A DNA stretch of 64,000 bases from Rathayibacter tritici (GTDB taxonomy: Bacteria; Actinomycetota; Actinomycetes; Actinomycetales; Microbacteriaceae). The DNA is taken from contig NZ_PSWS01000039.1 in the NCBI RefSeq assembly GCF_002932875.1, positions 1 to 64,000 of the forward strand, in the 5' to 3' direction. Both the position numbers and the translations under genes were made by a program. Shown here piece after piece: positions 35,901 through 44,740 of the stretch; position 1 is the first letter of the stretch, and each line of letters opens with the position of its first letter. The notes under the pieces are model-generated. The model searched no databases. It was not told where the DNA came from and saw only the letters and a list, made by a program, of their open reading frames with translations.

Positions 35901-37039
35901 GCACCGGTCTCGCGGAGGGGACGCCCGCCGCCCCGGGTCGGCTCGGGGAGGCCGCGCCGCAGCGCGAACTCTTCGAGTATCTCGCCGCGCTCACCCGCTG
36001 GCTGCAGCGGACGACGCGCGAGCTCTCGCGTGTGGACGCTGCCGCGCTGGCGTCTCCGCAGGCCGAGAACTACACGGCCGACGTGGTGCTCGCTCAGTCG
36101 CTGCGTGAATCCGTCACCCGGCGTCTCGCCGAACTCGAGGTCGTCTGGGACTCCGGTCGCGTCGACGTGGTCGCGCGAGAGCGGATGTCGCAGCTGATCT
36201 GGGGGCGCCTGGACGCCTCCGGGAGCGGCGCCGTGTCGCTGGTGGAGGCTGTGCGCCTGTGCGACGCGGTCGTCGGCCAGCTGCGCTCCCGGCTCGAGCT
36301 CGACCCGAGCGGCACGGACGTCGCCGGACGGATCGTGGGGGTGCGCGCCGAGATCGAGCGTTGCCGCGACCTGACCCGCGACGGCGGAGGCACCGTCGAT
36401 CGCGCGCGAGCGGAACGGGTGGACGTGTTGCGCTCCCGGCTCGACGCGCTCGCCGAGAGGGCGGGTCGGGGAGCCGACGTGTCGGGGCCGCTCGGACAGC
36501 TGGAGAGCGACTCCGCCCGGCTCGAACGCGACCTGATCATCGCTGCGTCGGAGCGGCGCGGGCTCGAGCGCGATCGCCGTCGAGCCCGCGAGCTGGCCGA
36601 GGCGGCCGAGCGCCGTGAAGTACCGCTGCGGGAGCTGGTGGCCCGATGCCGCCGCGAGATCGCCGACCCGCCTCGCCTCGCCGTGCCCGACGTCTCGCGC
36701 CTCGGGGAGCCTCCGCTGAACCGCGAGGAACTGGACGCGCACCTCGTCCGACTCACGGCCGTCGGCCGAGCCTTCGACGCGGTCGAGGCCGCCTACACAT
36801 CGCCGCTGCGCGAGCGCGCCGCCCTGGGCTTCCGCCTCCGGGCGCTGCGGGAGCGCGCCGAGGGCAACGGCCGAGCTGCCACCCCGGTCGGACTCGCGGC
36901 CGCGGAGGAGGTGCGCGCCGCACTTGAGGCGGTGCCCTGCTCCGTCCCGCTCGCCCGCCATCTGGTCGAGCAGTACGACGTCGTCACCCGCGACCTCCCG
37001 CACCACGAGCCCGCGCACCACCGGAAGGCCACCCCATGA
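35897..37039 (+). CDS. Unknown helical/coiled-coil protein between glnH and pknG
   Basis: A 380-residue soluble protein that I do not recognise. It has no signal peptide or TM helix and is rich in Arg, Glu, Leu and Ala, with heptad-like stretches at about 75-110, 150-190, 205-250 and 290-320. The start (ATGA overlap with glnH) and the end (overlap with pknG) show that it is an integral part of the unit. In Mycobacterium tuberculosis, glnH is followed directly by pknG, so this gene is an addition. A scaffold or adaptor between the membrane sensor and the kinase is a guess. Confidence 0.8.
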   Translation: MSTGLAEGTPAAPGRLGEAAPQRELFEYLAALTRWLQRTTRELSRVDAAALASPQAENYTADVVLAQSLRESVTRRLAELEVVWDSGRVDVVARERMSQLIWGRLDASGSGAVSLVEAVRLCDAVVGQLRSRLELDPSGTDVAGRIVGVRAEIERCRDLTRDGGGTVDRARAERVDVLRSRLDALAERAGRGADVSGPLGQLESDSARLERDLIIAASERRGLERDRRRARELAEAAERREVPLRELVARCRREIADPPRLAVPDVSRLGEPPLNREELDAHLVRLTAVGRAFDAVEAAYTSPLRERAALGFRLRALRERAEGNGRAATPVGLAAAEEVRAALEAVPCSVPLARHLVEQYDVVTRDLPHHEPAHHRKATP

Positions 37040-39372
37040 ACGGCGCCCCCTGCACCGCGACCCCCGGCTGCACCGGAACGATCGAGGACGGCTACTGCAA
37101 CGTTTGCGGCCTGCCACCCGAGGACGCTGCTGCCGCGTCCGCTCCCACCGCCCGTCGCGCCGCGCCCGCTCCGGCACCCGCTCCGGCGACCGCGTCCGGC
37201 GCCTTCGGCACCGGCTTCGCCGAGGGCACCCCCCGCGCAGCCGCATCCGGCCCCGTGGAGGAGCCGGCCACCGCGCGAAGCACCCGCACCTCCTCCGCCC
37301 GCCTCGCCACCGCGGCCCTCGGCTCCGCCCGCACGGCGCAGACCGGCTCGAGGGTCACCCGCCGTGTCGGCACCACCTCGACCCGCCTCCGCGGCCCGCG
37401 TCTGGGTGCCGGACTGACCACCGTCCCCTCCCGCCCGGCCGCCGATCCGATGGCCGCGCTGATGACCGAGGCGGTTCTCCCCGAGCGCAAGCGATTCTGC
37501 TCGCACTGCGGCACGGCCGTCGGCCGCGGACGCGACGGGCGGCCCGGACGCACAGAGGGCTTCTGCCCCACCTGCCGCACGCCCTTCTCGTTCACCCCGC
37601 AGCTGAAGCGGGGCGACGTGGTCGGCGGGCAGTACGAGGTGGTCGGCTGCCTCGCCTACGGCGGCCTCGGCTGGATCTACCTCGCGCGCGACCGGAACGT
37701 CTCGGGACGCTGGGTCGTGCTCAAGGGCCTTCTCAATTCCGGTGACCCCGACGCCTACGCGGCGGCCGTCACCGAGCGCCGGTTCCTGGCCGAGGTCGAG
37801 CACCCGCTCATTGTCGAGATCTACAACTTCGTTCTGCACGACGGCGCCGGCTATATCGTGATGGAGTACGTCGGCGGGCCGAGCCTGAAGCAGATCCTGA
37901 AGGAGCGGCTGGACGCGAACGGCGGCGCCGCGGATCCGCTGCCGGTGGATCAGGCGCTCGCGTTCGTGCTGGAGGTGATGCCCGCGTTCGCCTACCTCCA
38001 CGATCAGGGCCTGCTCTACTGCGACTTCAAGCCCGACAACATGATTCAGGTCGGCGATCAGGTCAAGCTGATCGACCTGGGTGGAGTGCGCCGGATCGAC
38101 GATGAGGACTCCGCGATCTACGGCACCGTCGGCTACCAGGCCCCCGAGGTCGCCGACCTCGGGCCCTCCGTCGCCTCCGACGTCTACACGATCGGCCGCA
38201 CACTGGCCTCGCTCGTGCTCGACTTCCGCGGCAACCAGACCACCTTCGTCGCGTCGCTACCGCCGGTCTCCGAGACGCCGCTCTTCCAGCGCTACGACTC
38301 CTTCTACCGCCTGATCTCGAAGGCCTGCGCTCCCGACCCGCAGGACCGCTTCGCGACCGTCGACGAGATGCGCGGCCAGCTGCTCGGCGTGCTGCGCGAG
38401 GTCGTCGCTACCGATCGCGGCCCCGGGCATCCCGCGCTGCACTCGACGGAGTCGGCCCTGTTCGAGGCACCCGTGGCCGACGTGGTCGACCGCGTCCCGC
38501 CGTGGGACGCACTGCCGGCGCTGCGCCGTGACGAGTCCGACCCGGCCCGGTCGTGGCTCGCAGGCGTCAACGTCGCCGACCCGATCGTGCGTCTGCGTGC
38601 CCTCGCGCTCGCGCCCACCGTCACCGTCGAAGTGCGCCTCGCCCGCGCCCGCGCGGCGATCGAGGCCCAGCGCTGGGAGGAGGCGGCGCGCGCGACCGGC
38701 GAGATCCTCACCGAGGATCCGTGGGAGTGGCGGGCGGTGTGGATGAGCGGCCTCGCGCAGCTCGCGCGCGGCGATGATGTCGGCGCTCGTGCCTCCTTCA
38801 ACACTGTCTACGGGCAGGTCCCCGGCGAGCTCGCCCCCAAGCTCGCGCTCGCCGCAGCCTGCGAGGCGAGCGGTGAGCCCGAGGTCGCCGAGTCGCTCTA
38901 CGTGATCTGCGCCCGCGCGGATGCGAATTACACCGCTCCGGCCGCCTTCGGCCTCGCCCGGGTGCGGCAGCTGCGCTCCGACCTCGACGGAGCACTCGAC
39001 GCCCTCGACATCGTCGCGCCCACTCGTTCCTCCTACGCCGACGCGCGCCGCCGCCGAGCGGAGCTACTGGCGGAGTCGGACCGGGGACTGCCCGCGCTCT
39101 CGGCCGCCCTCGCGAGCGTCGACTCCGTGTCCATCGACCAGCGGACCCGCCTGGAGCTGACGACGCAGGTCCTCGCTTCCGCGCTCGAGCTGGTGCACCG
39201 CGACGGTCCTGCCGAGGGTGCGAACCTCGGCGGAGTCGAGGCGAATGAGGCCGCGATCCGCGACGGCCTCGAGGCCTCCTACCGCGCGCTCGCCGCCTCT
39301 ACCCGCGAGCGCGATGAGCGCGTGCGTCTCGTCGACCGGGCCAACGAGGTCCGACGCTGGACGCTGACATGA
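37036..39372 (+). CDS. pknG: PknG-type Ser/Thr protein kinase
   Basis: A 778-residue soluble kinase with the full PknG layout. An extra zinc ribbon comes first (Cys6, 12, 21, 24). A disordered tail follows with a TTST motif at 113-116, matching the autophosphorylation/FHA-docking region of PknG. The rubredoxin-like domain has Cys155, 158, 177 and 180. The kinase domain spans about 197-455: AYGGLGW loop, Lys230, catalytic Asp330 in CDFKPDN, DLGG and APE. A TPR-like C-terminal domain runs to the end (TLAPKLALAA-type repeats). Spacing from the rubredoxin cysteines to Lys230 equals that in the mycobacterial enzyme. It is expected to phosphorylate an FHA-domain regulator of 2-oxoglutarate metabolism. 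Confidence 0.95.
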   Translation: MNGAPCTATPGCTGTIEDGYCNVCGLPPEDAAAASAPTARRAAPAPAPAPATASGAFGTGFAEGTPRAAASGPVEEPATARSTRTSSARLATAALGSARTAQTGSRVTRRVGTTSTRLRGPRLGAGLTTVPSRPAADPMAALMTEAVLPERKRFCSHCGTAVGRGRDGRPGRTEGFCPTCRTPFSFTPQLKRGDVVGGQYEVVGCLAYGGLGWIYLARDRNVSGRWVVLKGLLNSGDPDAYAAAVTERRFLAEVEHPLIVEIYNFVLHDGAGYIVMEYVGGPSLKQILKERLDANGGAADPLPVDQALAFVLEVMPAFAYLHDQGLLYCDFKPDNMIQVGDQVKLIDLGGVRRIDDEDSAIYGTVGYQAPEVADLGPSVASDVYTIGRTLASLVLDFRGNQTTFVASLPPVSETPLFQRYDSFYRLISKACAPDPQDRFATVDEMRGQLLGVLREVVATDRGPGHPALHSTESALFEAPVADVVDRVPPWDALPALRRDESDPARSWLAGVNVADPIVRLRALALAPTVTVEVRLARARAAIEAQRWEEAARATGEILTEDPWEWRAVWMSGLAQLARGDDVGARASFNTVYGQVPGELAPKLALAAACEASGEPEVAESLYVICARADANYTAPAAFGLARVRQLRSDLDGALDALDIVAPTRSSYADARRRRAELLAESDRGLPALSAALASVDSVSIDQRTRLELTTQVLASALELVHRDGPAEGANLGGVEANEAAIRDGLEASYRALAASTRERDERVRLVDRANEVRRWTLT

Positions 39373-40391
39373 GCGCCGCGCTCTCGACTCCCTGCCCGAC
39401 CTGCGGCGAGCCGGTCACCACGGGTGACGCGTTCTGCGAAGCCTGTGGGACGCCGCTGATCGTCGCGGCCGCCGCCTCCACTCCGCCCGTCGCCGTCGCG
39501 GCGCCCGCGAGCTGCGTCTTCTGTGGCGGAGTGGTCGCCGAGGACGGCTACTGCGAGCAGTGCGGCCGCCCCGCGCCGAGCGAGCGCGAGCACTGGGCCG
39601 AGGCGCCGCACCCGCTCGTCGGCGGCGTCTGCGACCGCGGGCTCCGCCACCCCGCCAACGAGGACGCGATGGCGATCGGAGCGACCGCGGGCGAGGACGG
39701 CACTCTGCGGACGGCGCTCCTCGTCGTGTGCGACGGAGTCTCGTCGACCCCCGACTCCGACAGAGCGTCGCTCGCCGCGGCCCGGGCCGCGCTCAGCGCG
39801 CTGCAGGCCGAGGTCGGCGGCGAAAGCGAAGGAGCGGACCGCTGGCGTGCGCTCCTGCAGATGGCGACCGCGCGCGCCTCCGGAGCGATCGACGCCGCCC
39901 TGCCCGGGAAGCGGGCGAATCCGCCCTCGTGCACGTTCACCGTGGCAGTGCTCGACGGAGCGCTCCTCGTCACCGGCAATGTGGGGGACAGCCGCAGCTA
40001 CTGGATCCCGGATGCCGGCGAGCCCCGGCAACTGAGCGTCGACGACTCGTGGGCGCAGGAGCAGATCGCGTCGGGAGTGCCGCGGGAGCAGGCCGAGACG
40101 GCGCCCGACGCGCACGCGATCACCCGGTGGCTCGGCGCCGACGCGCACGACGAGGAGCCGCGCGTCGCCTCCGAGGAGCTGACCGAGGCTGGCTGGGTGC
40201 TGGTCTGCTCCGATGGGCTGTGGAACTACGCGTCGGCCGCAGACGACCTCGCGCGCGTGCTCCGCGAGGCGCAGGAGCGGGTGGGCGCCGATCCGGTGAC
40301 CCTCGCGGAGGCGCTGGTCGCCTGGGCGAACGAGCGCGGCGGGCACGACAACATCACGGTCGCGCTGGCCCGCTTCGTGCTTGCGGACTAG
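39369..40391 (+). CDS. PP2C-family phosphatase with two N-terminal zinc ribbons
   Basis: A 340-residue phosphatase. Two four-Cys ribbons come first (Cys9, 12, 23, 26 and Cys49, 52, 62, 65). The PP2C domain spans about 85-338, with metal-binding residues in RHPANEDA, VVCDGVSS, VCSDGLWNY and GGHDNIT. It is the last gene of the unit, coupled by ATGA to pknG, so it is the obvious antagonist of PknG. The zinc ribbons echo the one on PknG and on the FHA protein at 52.8 kb, suggesting a shared docking or redox-sensing module. Confidence 0.93.
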   Translation: MSAALSTPCPTCGEPVTTGDAFCEACGTPLIVAAAASTPPVAVAAPASCVFCGGVVAEDGYCEQCGRPAPSEREHWAEAPHPLVGGVCDRGLRHPANEDAMAIGATAGEDGTLRTALLVVCDGVSSTPDSDRASLAAARAALSALQAEVGGESEGADRWRALLQMATARASGAIDAALPGKRANPPSCTFTVAVLDGALLVTGNVGDSRSYWIPDAGEPRQLSVDDSWAQEQIASGVPREQAETAPDAHAITRWLGADAHDEEPRVASEELTEAGWVLVCSDGLWNYASAADDLARVLREAQERVGADPVTLAEALVAWANERGGHDNITVALARFVLAD

Positions 40392-40482
40392 CGTTCCCCG
40401 GTCCGTCCGGTGTTCCCCGTTCGTCCAGTACCCCCAGCCCGCGCTGGACGGATCCGCGCACCTCCGCGACCGCCTCCGTCCC

Positions 40483-40488
40483 TACAGT
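40483..40488 (+). promoter_or_regulatory. Probable -10 box of a leaderless mmsA transcript
   Basis: TACAGT ends 7 nt before the ATG at 40496, and no ribosome site is present. Confidence 0.5.
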
Positions 40489-40495
40489 CGTCGCC

Positions 40496-42013
40496 ATGAG
40501 CATCGCTGAGCCCGCCACCGCCCTGTCCGTCGTCGGCCACTGGATCGACGGGGCTCCCTCGGTCTCCTCGTCCGGCCGTACCGCCCCGGTCTACGACCCG
40601 GCCCGGGGAATCGTGACCAGGGAGGTCGCCCTCGCCGACCGCGCCGAGGTTGCCGCCGCCGTCGCCTCTGCGAAGGCCGCCTTCCCCGGCTGGCGCGACA
40701 CGTCGCTCGCGAAGCGGCAGCAGATCGTCTTCCGCTTCCGGGAGCTGCTCGACTCCAGGAAGCAGGAGCTTGCCGAGCTGATCACCTCGGAGCACGGCAA
40801 GGTCGTCTCGGACGCACTCGGTGAGATCGCCCGCGGGCAGGAGGTCGTGGAGTTCGCGACCGGCCTGGCCCACCACCTCAAAGGCGAGTACTCCGAGCAG
40901 GTCTCGACGGGCGTCGACGTCTACTCGGTGAAGCAGCCTCTCGGCGTCGTCGGGATCATCAGCCCGTTCAACTTCCCCGCGATGGTGCCGATGTGGTTCT
41001 TCCCGATCGCAATCGCTGCCGGCAACAGCGTCGTGGTCAAGCCCTCCGAGAAGGACCCGTCACCGGCGATCTGGCTCGGCGCGCTCTGGAAGGAGGCAGG
41101 CCTCCCCGACGGCGTCTACACCGTGCTGAACGGCGACAAGGTCGCCGTCGACGGGCTGCTCGAGCACCCGGACGTCCGCTCGATCTCGTTCGTCGGCTCG
41201 ACGCCGATCGCCCAGTACGTCTACGAGACCGGCACCCGCCACGGAAAGCGGGTGCAGGCGCTCGGTGGGGCGAAGAACCACATGCTGGTCCTCCCGGACG
41301 CGGACCTCGACCTCGTCGCCGACTCCGCGATCAACGCCGGCTTCGGCTCGGCGGGGGAGCGGTGCATGGCGATCTCGGTCGTCGTCGCGGTCGAACCCGT
41401 GGCGGATGAGCTGATCGACAAGATCCGGGAGCGGGCCGCGGCCCTCCGCACCGGTGACGGCCGCCGCGGCTGCGACATGGGCCCGCTGATCACCGAGGCG
41501 CACCGCGACAAGGTCGCCTCCTACATCGCGATCGCGCAGGAGGACGGCGCCGAGGTGGTCATCGACGGCCGCGGCATCGAGGTCGACGGTGACGCGAACG
41601 GCTTCTGGCTCGGCCCGACCCTTCTCGACCGCGTGCCGACGACGTCCCGCGCCTACACGGAGGAGATCTTCGGACCGGTCCTCTCGATCGTCCGCGTCGC
41701 GTCTTACGAGGAGGGCGTCGCGCTCATCAACGCCGGTGCCTTCGGTAACGGCACGGCGATCTTCACGAATGACGGAGGAGCGGCCCGCCGCTTCCAGAAC
41801 GAGGTCGAGGTCGGAATGATCGGCATCAACGTCCCCATCCCGGTGCCGGTCGCGACGTTCTCCTTCGGCGGCTGGAAGGCGTCACTGTTCGGCGACACCA
41901 AGGCTCACGGTGCCGAGGGCGTCCGCTTCTTCACCCAGCAGAAGGCCATCACGAGCCGGTGGCTCGACCCCTCCCACGGCGGCATCGATCTCGGCTTCCC
42001 GCGGCAGTCCTAG
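40496..42013 (+). CDS. mmsA: CoA-acylating methylmalonate-semialdehyde dehydrogenase
   Basis: A 505-residue aldehyde dehydrogenase. The MmsA subtype is shown by PFNFPAMVPMWFFPIAIAAG (oxyanion Asn159 is in it) and by catalytic Cys290 in GERCMAIS. The general-base Glu of ordinary aldehyde dehydrogenases is replaced in ALGGAKNH, as expected for the CoA-dependent type. It converts methylmalonate semialdehyde to propionyl-CoA (valine, myo-inositol or beta-alanine catabolism). It converges with the PucR regulator gene, and the two stop codons overlap by 4 nt. Confidence 0.93.
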   Translation: MSIAEPATALSVVGHWIDGAPSVSSSGRTAPVYDPARGIVTREVALADRAEVAAAVASAKAAFPGWRDTSLAKRQQIVFRFRELLDSRKQELAELITSEHGKVVSDALGEIARGQEVVEFATGLAHHLKGEYSEQVSTGVDVYSVKQPLGVVGIISPFNFPAMVPMWFFPIAIAAGNSVVVKPSEKDPSPAIWLGALWKEAGLPDGVYTVLNGDKVAVDGLLEHPDVRSISFVGSTPIAQYVYETGTRHGKRVQALGGAKNHMLVLPDADLDLVADSAINAGFGSAGERCMAISVVVAVEPVADELIDKIRERAAALRTGDGRRGCDMGPLITEAHRDKVASYIAIAQEDGAEVVIDGRGIEVDGDANGFWLGPTLLDRVPTTSRAYTEEIFGPVLSIVRVASYEEGVALINAGAFGNGTAIFTNDGGAARRFQNEVEVGMIGINVPIPVPVATFSFGGWKASLFGDTKAHGAEGVRFFTQQKAITSRWLDPSHGGIDLGFPRQS

Positions 42014-43506
42014 TGGATCAGCCGCAGCGCCGTCCAAAGTTCTGTGCGGGCGGAGACGTCGCCGAGATCGATGCCGAGGGCGCGCTCTACGGCGGTGATG
42101 CGGTTGCGGAGCGTGTGGCGGTGCACGCCCAGGTCACGCGCCGCCGGCTCCCAGGCGCCGTTGCGGCGTAGCCACGCGCGAGCACTCTCGAGCAACACCG
42201 CACCGTCCGGGGTCAGCAGCGGTGCGAGCATCCGGCGGGCGAGCGGGGCGCCTCCGGACGCGGTGAGCAGCCCGAGCATTCCCTCAGCGGCGACGTCCTC
42301 GAAGCGGATCAGACGCGCGCCGCTCGCCCGCGTCGCCGCCCGCCGCGCCTCCTCGAGGCCTCGCTCGAGGTCGGCCCAGCCCAGCGGAGCGGAGGCGCCG
42401 CCCGCCGCTCCGTGCCGCTCCAGTACCGCGATCAGCGGGTCGAGCCCGTCGGCGCCGGTGATGGCGACGAGGGATCCGTCCCGCTCCGCGAAGAACAGCG
42501 TCGCGTCGTCCTCGTCCGCCACGACCTCCAGCTCGTCGAGGAGCGAGTCGCCCTGAACGGGTGCGCTCAGCACGATCACCCTCACCGGCTCGTCCGGCAG
42601 CGGGCTCCCGAGCCGCCGTGCCGTGCTCTCGGCCACGTCGAACGCGCCCGCGGCCAACAGTTCCAGCAGCCCCGATCGCAGTTGTCGGCGGGAGGAGTCG
42701 AGGGCGCGCCGCTGCTCCAGGGCGATGCTCGCCAGTGCGATGACGCTCGCGACCAGGTCGTTGCCCGCCGGATCCAGCGGCGTGCCCGTCCCCACCGCGA
42801 GCACCCCGCGCAGATGGTCGCGGCGCCCGATCGTCTGGAGCGTTACGCCTCCTCCGTCGTCCAGCCGCAGCCCCGCGCGGGTGCCGCGGCTCAGCGCATG
42901 CCTCGCGGCCGCGGCGACCGCCTCCTCCGCCGGCACGCAGAGCCGCGTGGGCAGGCGCACCCGCTGCCCCACCGCGTCGTACAGGGCGACCCAGCACCCC
43001 AACTGACGCTCCAGCTCGGTGAGGATCGCCGCGAGCCCGTCCGGCCGCAGTGCTGCGCGGGCGACCCGCCGCTGGGCCTCCAGCGACCACTCCAGCCGCT
43101 CACGCTGCTCCCGCGAGATCACGTCCGCGACGAAACGGATGATCCCCATGAACGGCGTGAGGTCCGCCACCTCCACCAGTGGCAGGCCCTGACGCTCGCA
43201 GGCCACGATCAGCGCGGCGGGCACGTTGTCGTGCACGATCCGGGTAGCGAAGCCGAGCGCGCGGATGCCGCGGCCACGCAGCCGGGCGACGTACTCCTCC
43301 GAGAACTCGGCGCTGTCGTGTCCGGTGAAGTGGACGCCGTCAGTGAGTAGCAGCTGCCCCGCTTCGAGCCAGGGCGTCGGATCGACGAGGTCGGAGGAGT
43401 GCGCCCAGGTCAGAGGGGCGTCGAGGTCGGCCTCGTTGTGCACGCCGGCGAGCACCCGGAGGCGGAAGGCCGGCTCTGCCAGCAGATCGCGGACGGTCGC
43501 GGGCAT
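42010..43506 (-). CDS. PucR-family transcriptional regulator
   Basis: A 498-residue regulator with an N-terminal PucR domain (about 5-125, TVRDLLAEPAFRLRVLAG), a central GGDEF-like/GAF-like region, and a C-terminal helix-turn-helix (about 440-495, NGAWEPAARDLGVHRHTLRNRI). PucR proteins control purine or amino-acid-derived catabolism. Adjacent mmsA and the nearby class III aminotransferase may be targets. The ATG at 43506 has GGAAGGGAG upstream. Confidence 0.9.
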   Translation of the reverse strand: MPATVRDLLAEPAFRLRVLAGVHNEADLDAPLTWAHSSDLVDPTPWLEAGQLLLTDGVHFTGHDSAEFSEEYVARLRGRGIRALGFATRIVHDNVPAALIVACERQGLPLVEVADLTPFMGIIRFVADVISREQRERLEWSLEAQRRVARAALRPDGLAAILTELERQLGCWVALYDAVGQRVRLPTRLCVPAEEAVAAAARHALSRGTRAGLRLDDGGGVTLQTIGRRDHLRGVLAVGTGTPLDPAGNDLVASVIALASIALEQRRALDSSRRQLRSGLLELLAAGAFDVAESTARRLGSPLPDEPVRVIVLSAPVQGDSLLDELEVVADEDDATLFFAERDGSLVAITGADGLDPLIAVLERHGAAGGASAPLGWADLERGLEEARRAATRASGARLIRFEDVAAEGMLGLLTASGGAPLARRMLAPLLTPDGAVLLESARAWLRRNGAWEPAARDLGVHRHTLRNRITAVERALGIDLGDVSARTELWTALRLIH

Positions 43507-43589
43507 GCGCGGCTCCCTTCCACAACTCGTCCATCGTAGGCGCAGGGTCGCGCCGGCCGACGTGCGGACCCGGAGCGAGCGTCGGCGCC

Positions 43590-43659
43590 GCACAACGTCA
43601 GCTGAGAGCACGTCTTATCCACCATCGTCGATGAGACCTACCCGCAGCTGACGTTGTGC
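43590..43659. repeat. 15-bp inverted repeat between esterase and pucR genes
   Basis: Perfect 15-bp arms GCACAACGTCAGCTG (43590-43604) and its complement (43645-43659) around a 40-bp spacer. The region is non-coding, downstream of the esterase gene and upstream of the PucR gene. It could be a terminator, a dispersed palindromic element or a regulatory site. Confidence 0.7.
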
Positions 43660-43683
43660 CGCGCGCACCGGCTGTCGGGTCGC

Positions 43684-44577
43684 TCAGCCGGTCGCCAACG
43701 ACGACGCGTTCCACTCCACCTCGGCGATTCTCGCCTGCCCGGCAATGTTGGGGTGGAAGTGGTCGACGGTGCTGAGCAGGTCGGGCGTGAAGTCGAGCCT
43801 GCTGAGCGCACCGCCGTCCCAGCGGCACAGCGAGCCCTGCGCTGCGCACGCGTTCTCGAGGACCGTGTTGAAGTCCTCGAGGCGCTTCGCCGCGGCGGCG
43901 CCCGAGGCCGCAGCCGCCGCCGGACTCAGGGGGGCGCCTGTCGCGCTGACTCCGCGGGTGGTGCGGCAGACTCCAGCCGATGCCCAGCGCCCAGCGCCGG
44001 AGGTCCCGCGAACGGAGTGCCACTGCGAGGCGTTGTTCGGCACCGATGCGAGGACGATCCCGGCCGTCGGCCACGAGCTGCGGATCGCGCTCATTGCGGC
44101 GTCCACGCCCTGGCGGAAGGTGTCGACCGGAGTCATCGTGTAGCCGTCGCTCGCCACCGGCACGTTCGGGCCGCAGAGGTCGTTGCCGCCGACCAGGAGC
44201 GTGATGACATTCGGATGCACGCCCGCCGAGACCGCGGCCGCGACTCGCGCCGGGACCTGAGAGACGGTATTGCCGCTCTGCGCGAAGTTGGCGGTGCTGA
44301 CCGTCGTCCACGGGCGAGAGTCCTGCAGACGTCGGGCGAAGGAGTCGACAGCAGGGTCACTGCCCGTCGACCAGCTGCGATCGGGGCAGTCCGCGAAGGA
44401 TCCGCAAGCGGTGAACGCTCGAGTGGTCGAGTCTCCCAGGGCGAGGAGGGAGACCTGCGGGGCATCCGCGGCAGTGGCGGCGCCGGTGGGAACGAAGGCA
44501 GCGGTCGCCGCGAGGACGGCTCCGATGCTGAGGGCTCGGAGCGCGGTGCGCGCTCCGCTGAGAGTGGTGAGGGTCAT
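43684..44577 (-). CDS. Secreted SGNH/GDSL-family esterase/lipase
   Basis: A 297-residue exported hydrolase. A signal peptide ends near residue 37 (TAADAP). Block I has nucleophile Ser50 in LALGDSTTRAF, block III is in LLVGGNDLCG, and block V supplies Asp and His in STVDHFHPN. Six cysteines can form three disulfides, as in Streptomyces esterases of this type. The ATG at 44577 has AAAGGA upstream. It shares an upstream 15-bp motif with the next protease gene. Confidence 0.9.
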   Translation of the reverse strand: MTLTTLSGARTALRALSIGAVLAATAAFVPTGAATAADAPQVSLLALGDSTTRAFTACGSFADCPDRSWSTGSDPAVDSFARRLQDSRPWTTVSTANFAQSGNTVSQVPARVAAAVSAGVHPNVITLLVGGNDLCGPNVPVASDGYTMTPVDTFRQGVDAAMSAIRSSWPTAGIVLASVPNNASQWHSVRGTSGAGRWASAGVCRTTRGVSATGAPLSPAAAAASGAAAAKRLEDFNTVLENACAAQGSLCRWDGGALSRLDFTPDLLSTVDHFHPNIAGQARIAEVEWNASSLATG

Positions 44578-44653
44578 GTCAGTCCTTTGTCTCTGGTGGC
44601 GGCGGGCCAGGGGGAGGATGGCGGCGGCGACCGAGAAGAGGGCGCGCCCCGGA

Positions 44654-44668
44654 TGAGGAGATCCGCAC
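44654..44668 (-). promoter_or_regulatory. Shared motif upstream of the esterase gene
   Basis: GTGCGGATCTCCTCA on the minus strand, 77 nt before the esterase ATG. It is identical to the site at 45706-45720 and similar to 48079-48093. Confidence 0.5.
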
Positions 44669-44740
44669 GTGAGGGCTCCGCACCGGCGGTGGCCGTAGCG
44701 TCCTCACATCCGGTGTGGTGCCGACGGGCTCGCAGCGGGC

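Noticed and set aside
36793-38001. 402-residue minus-strand frame opposite pknG
   Set aside because: Gly/Arg-rich noise that covers the kinase active-site codons of the plus strand.
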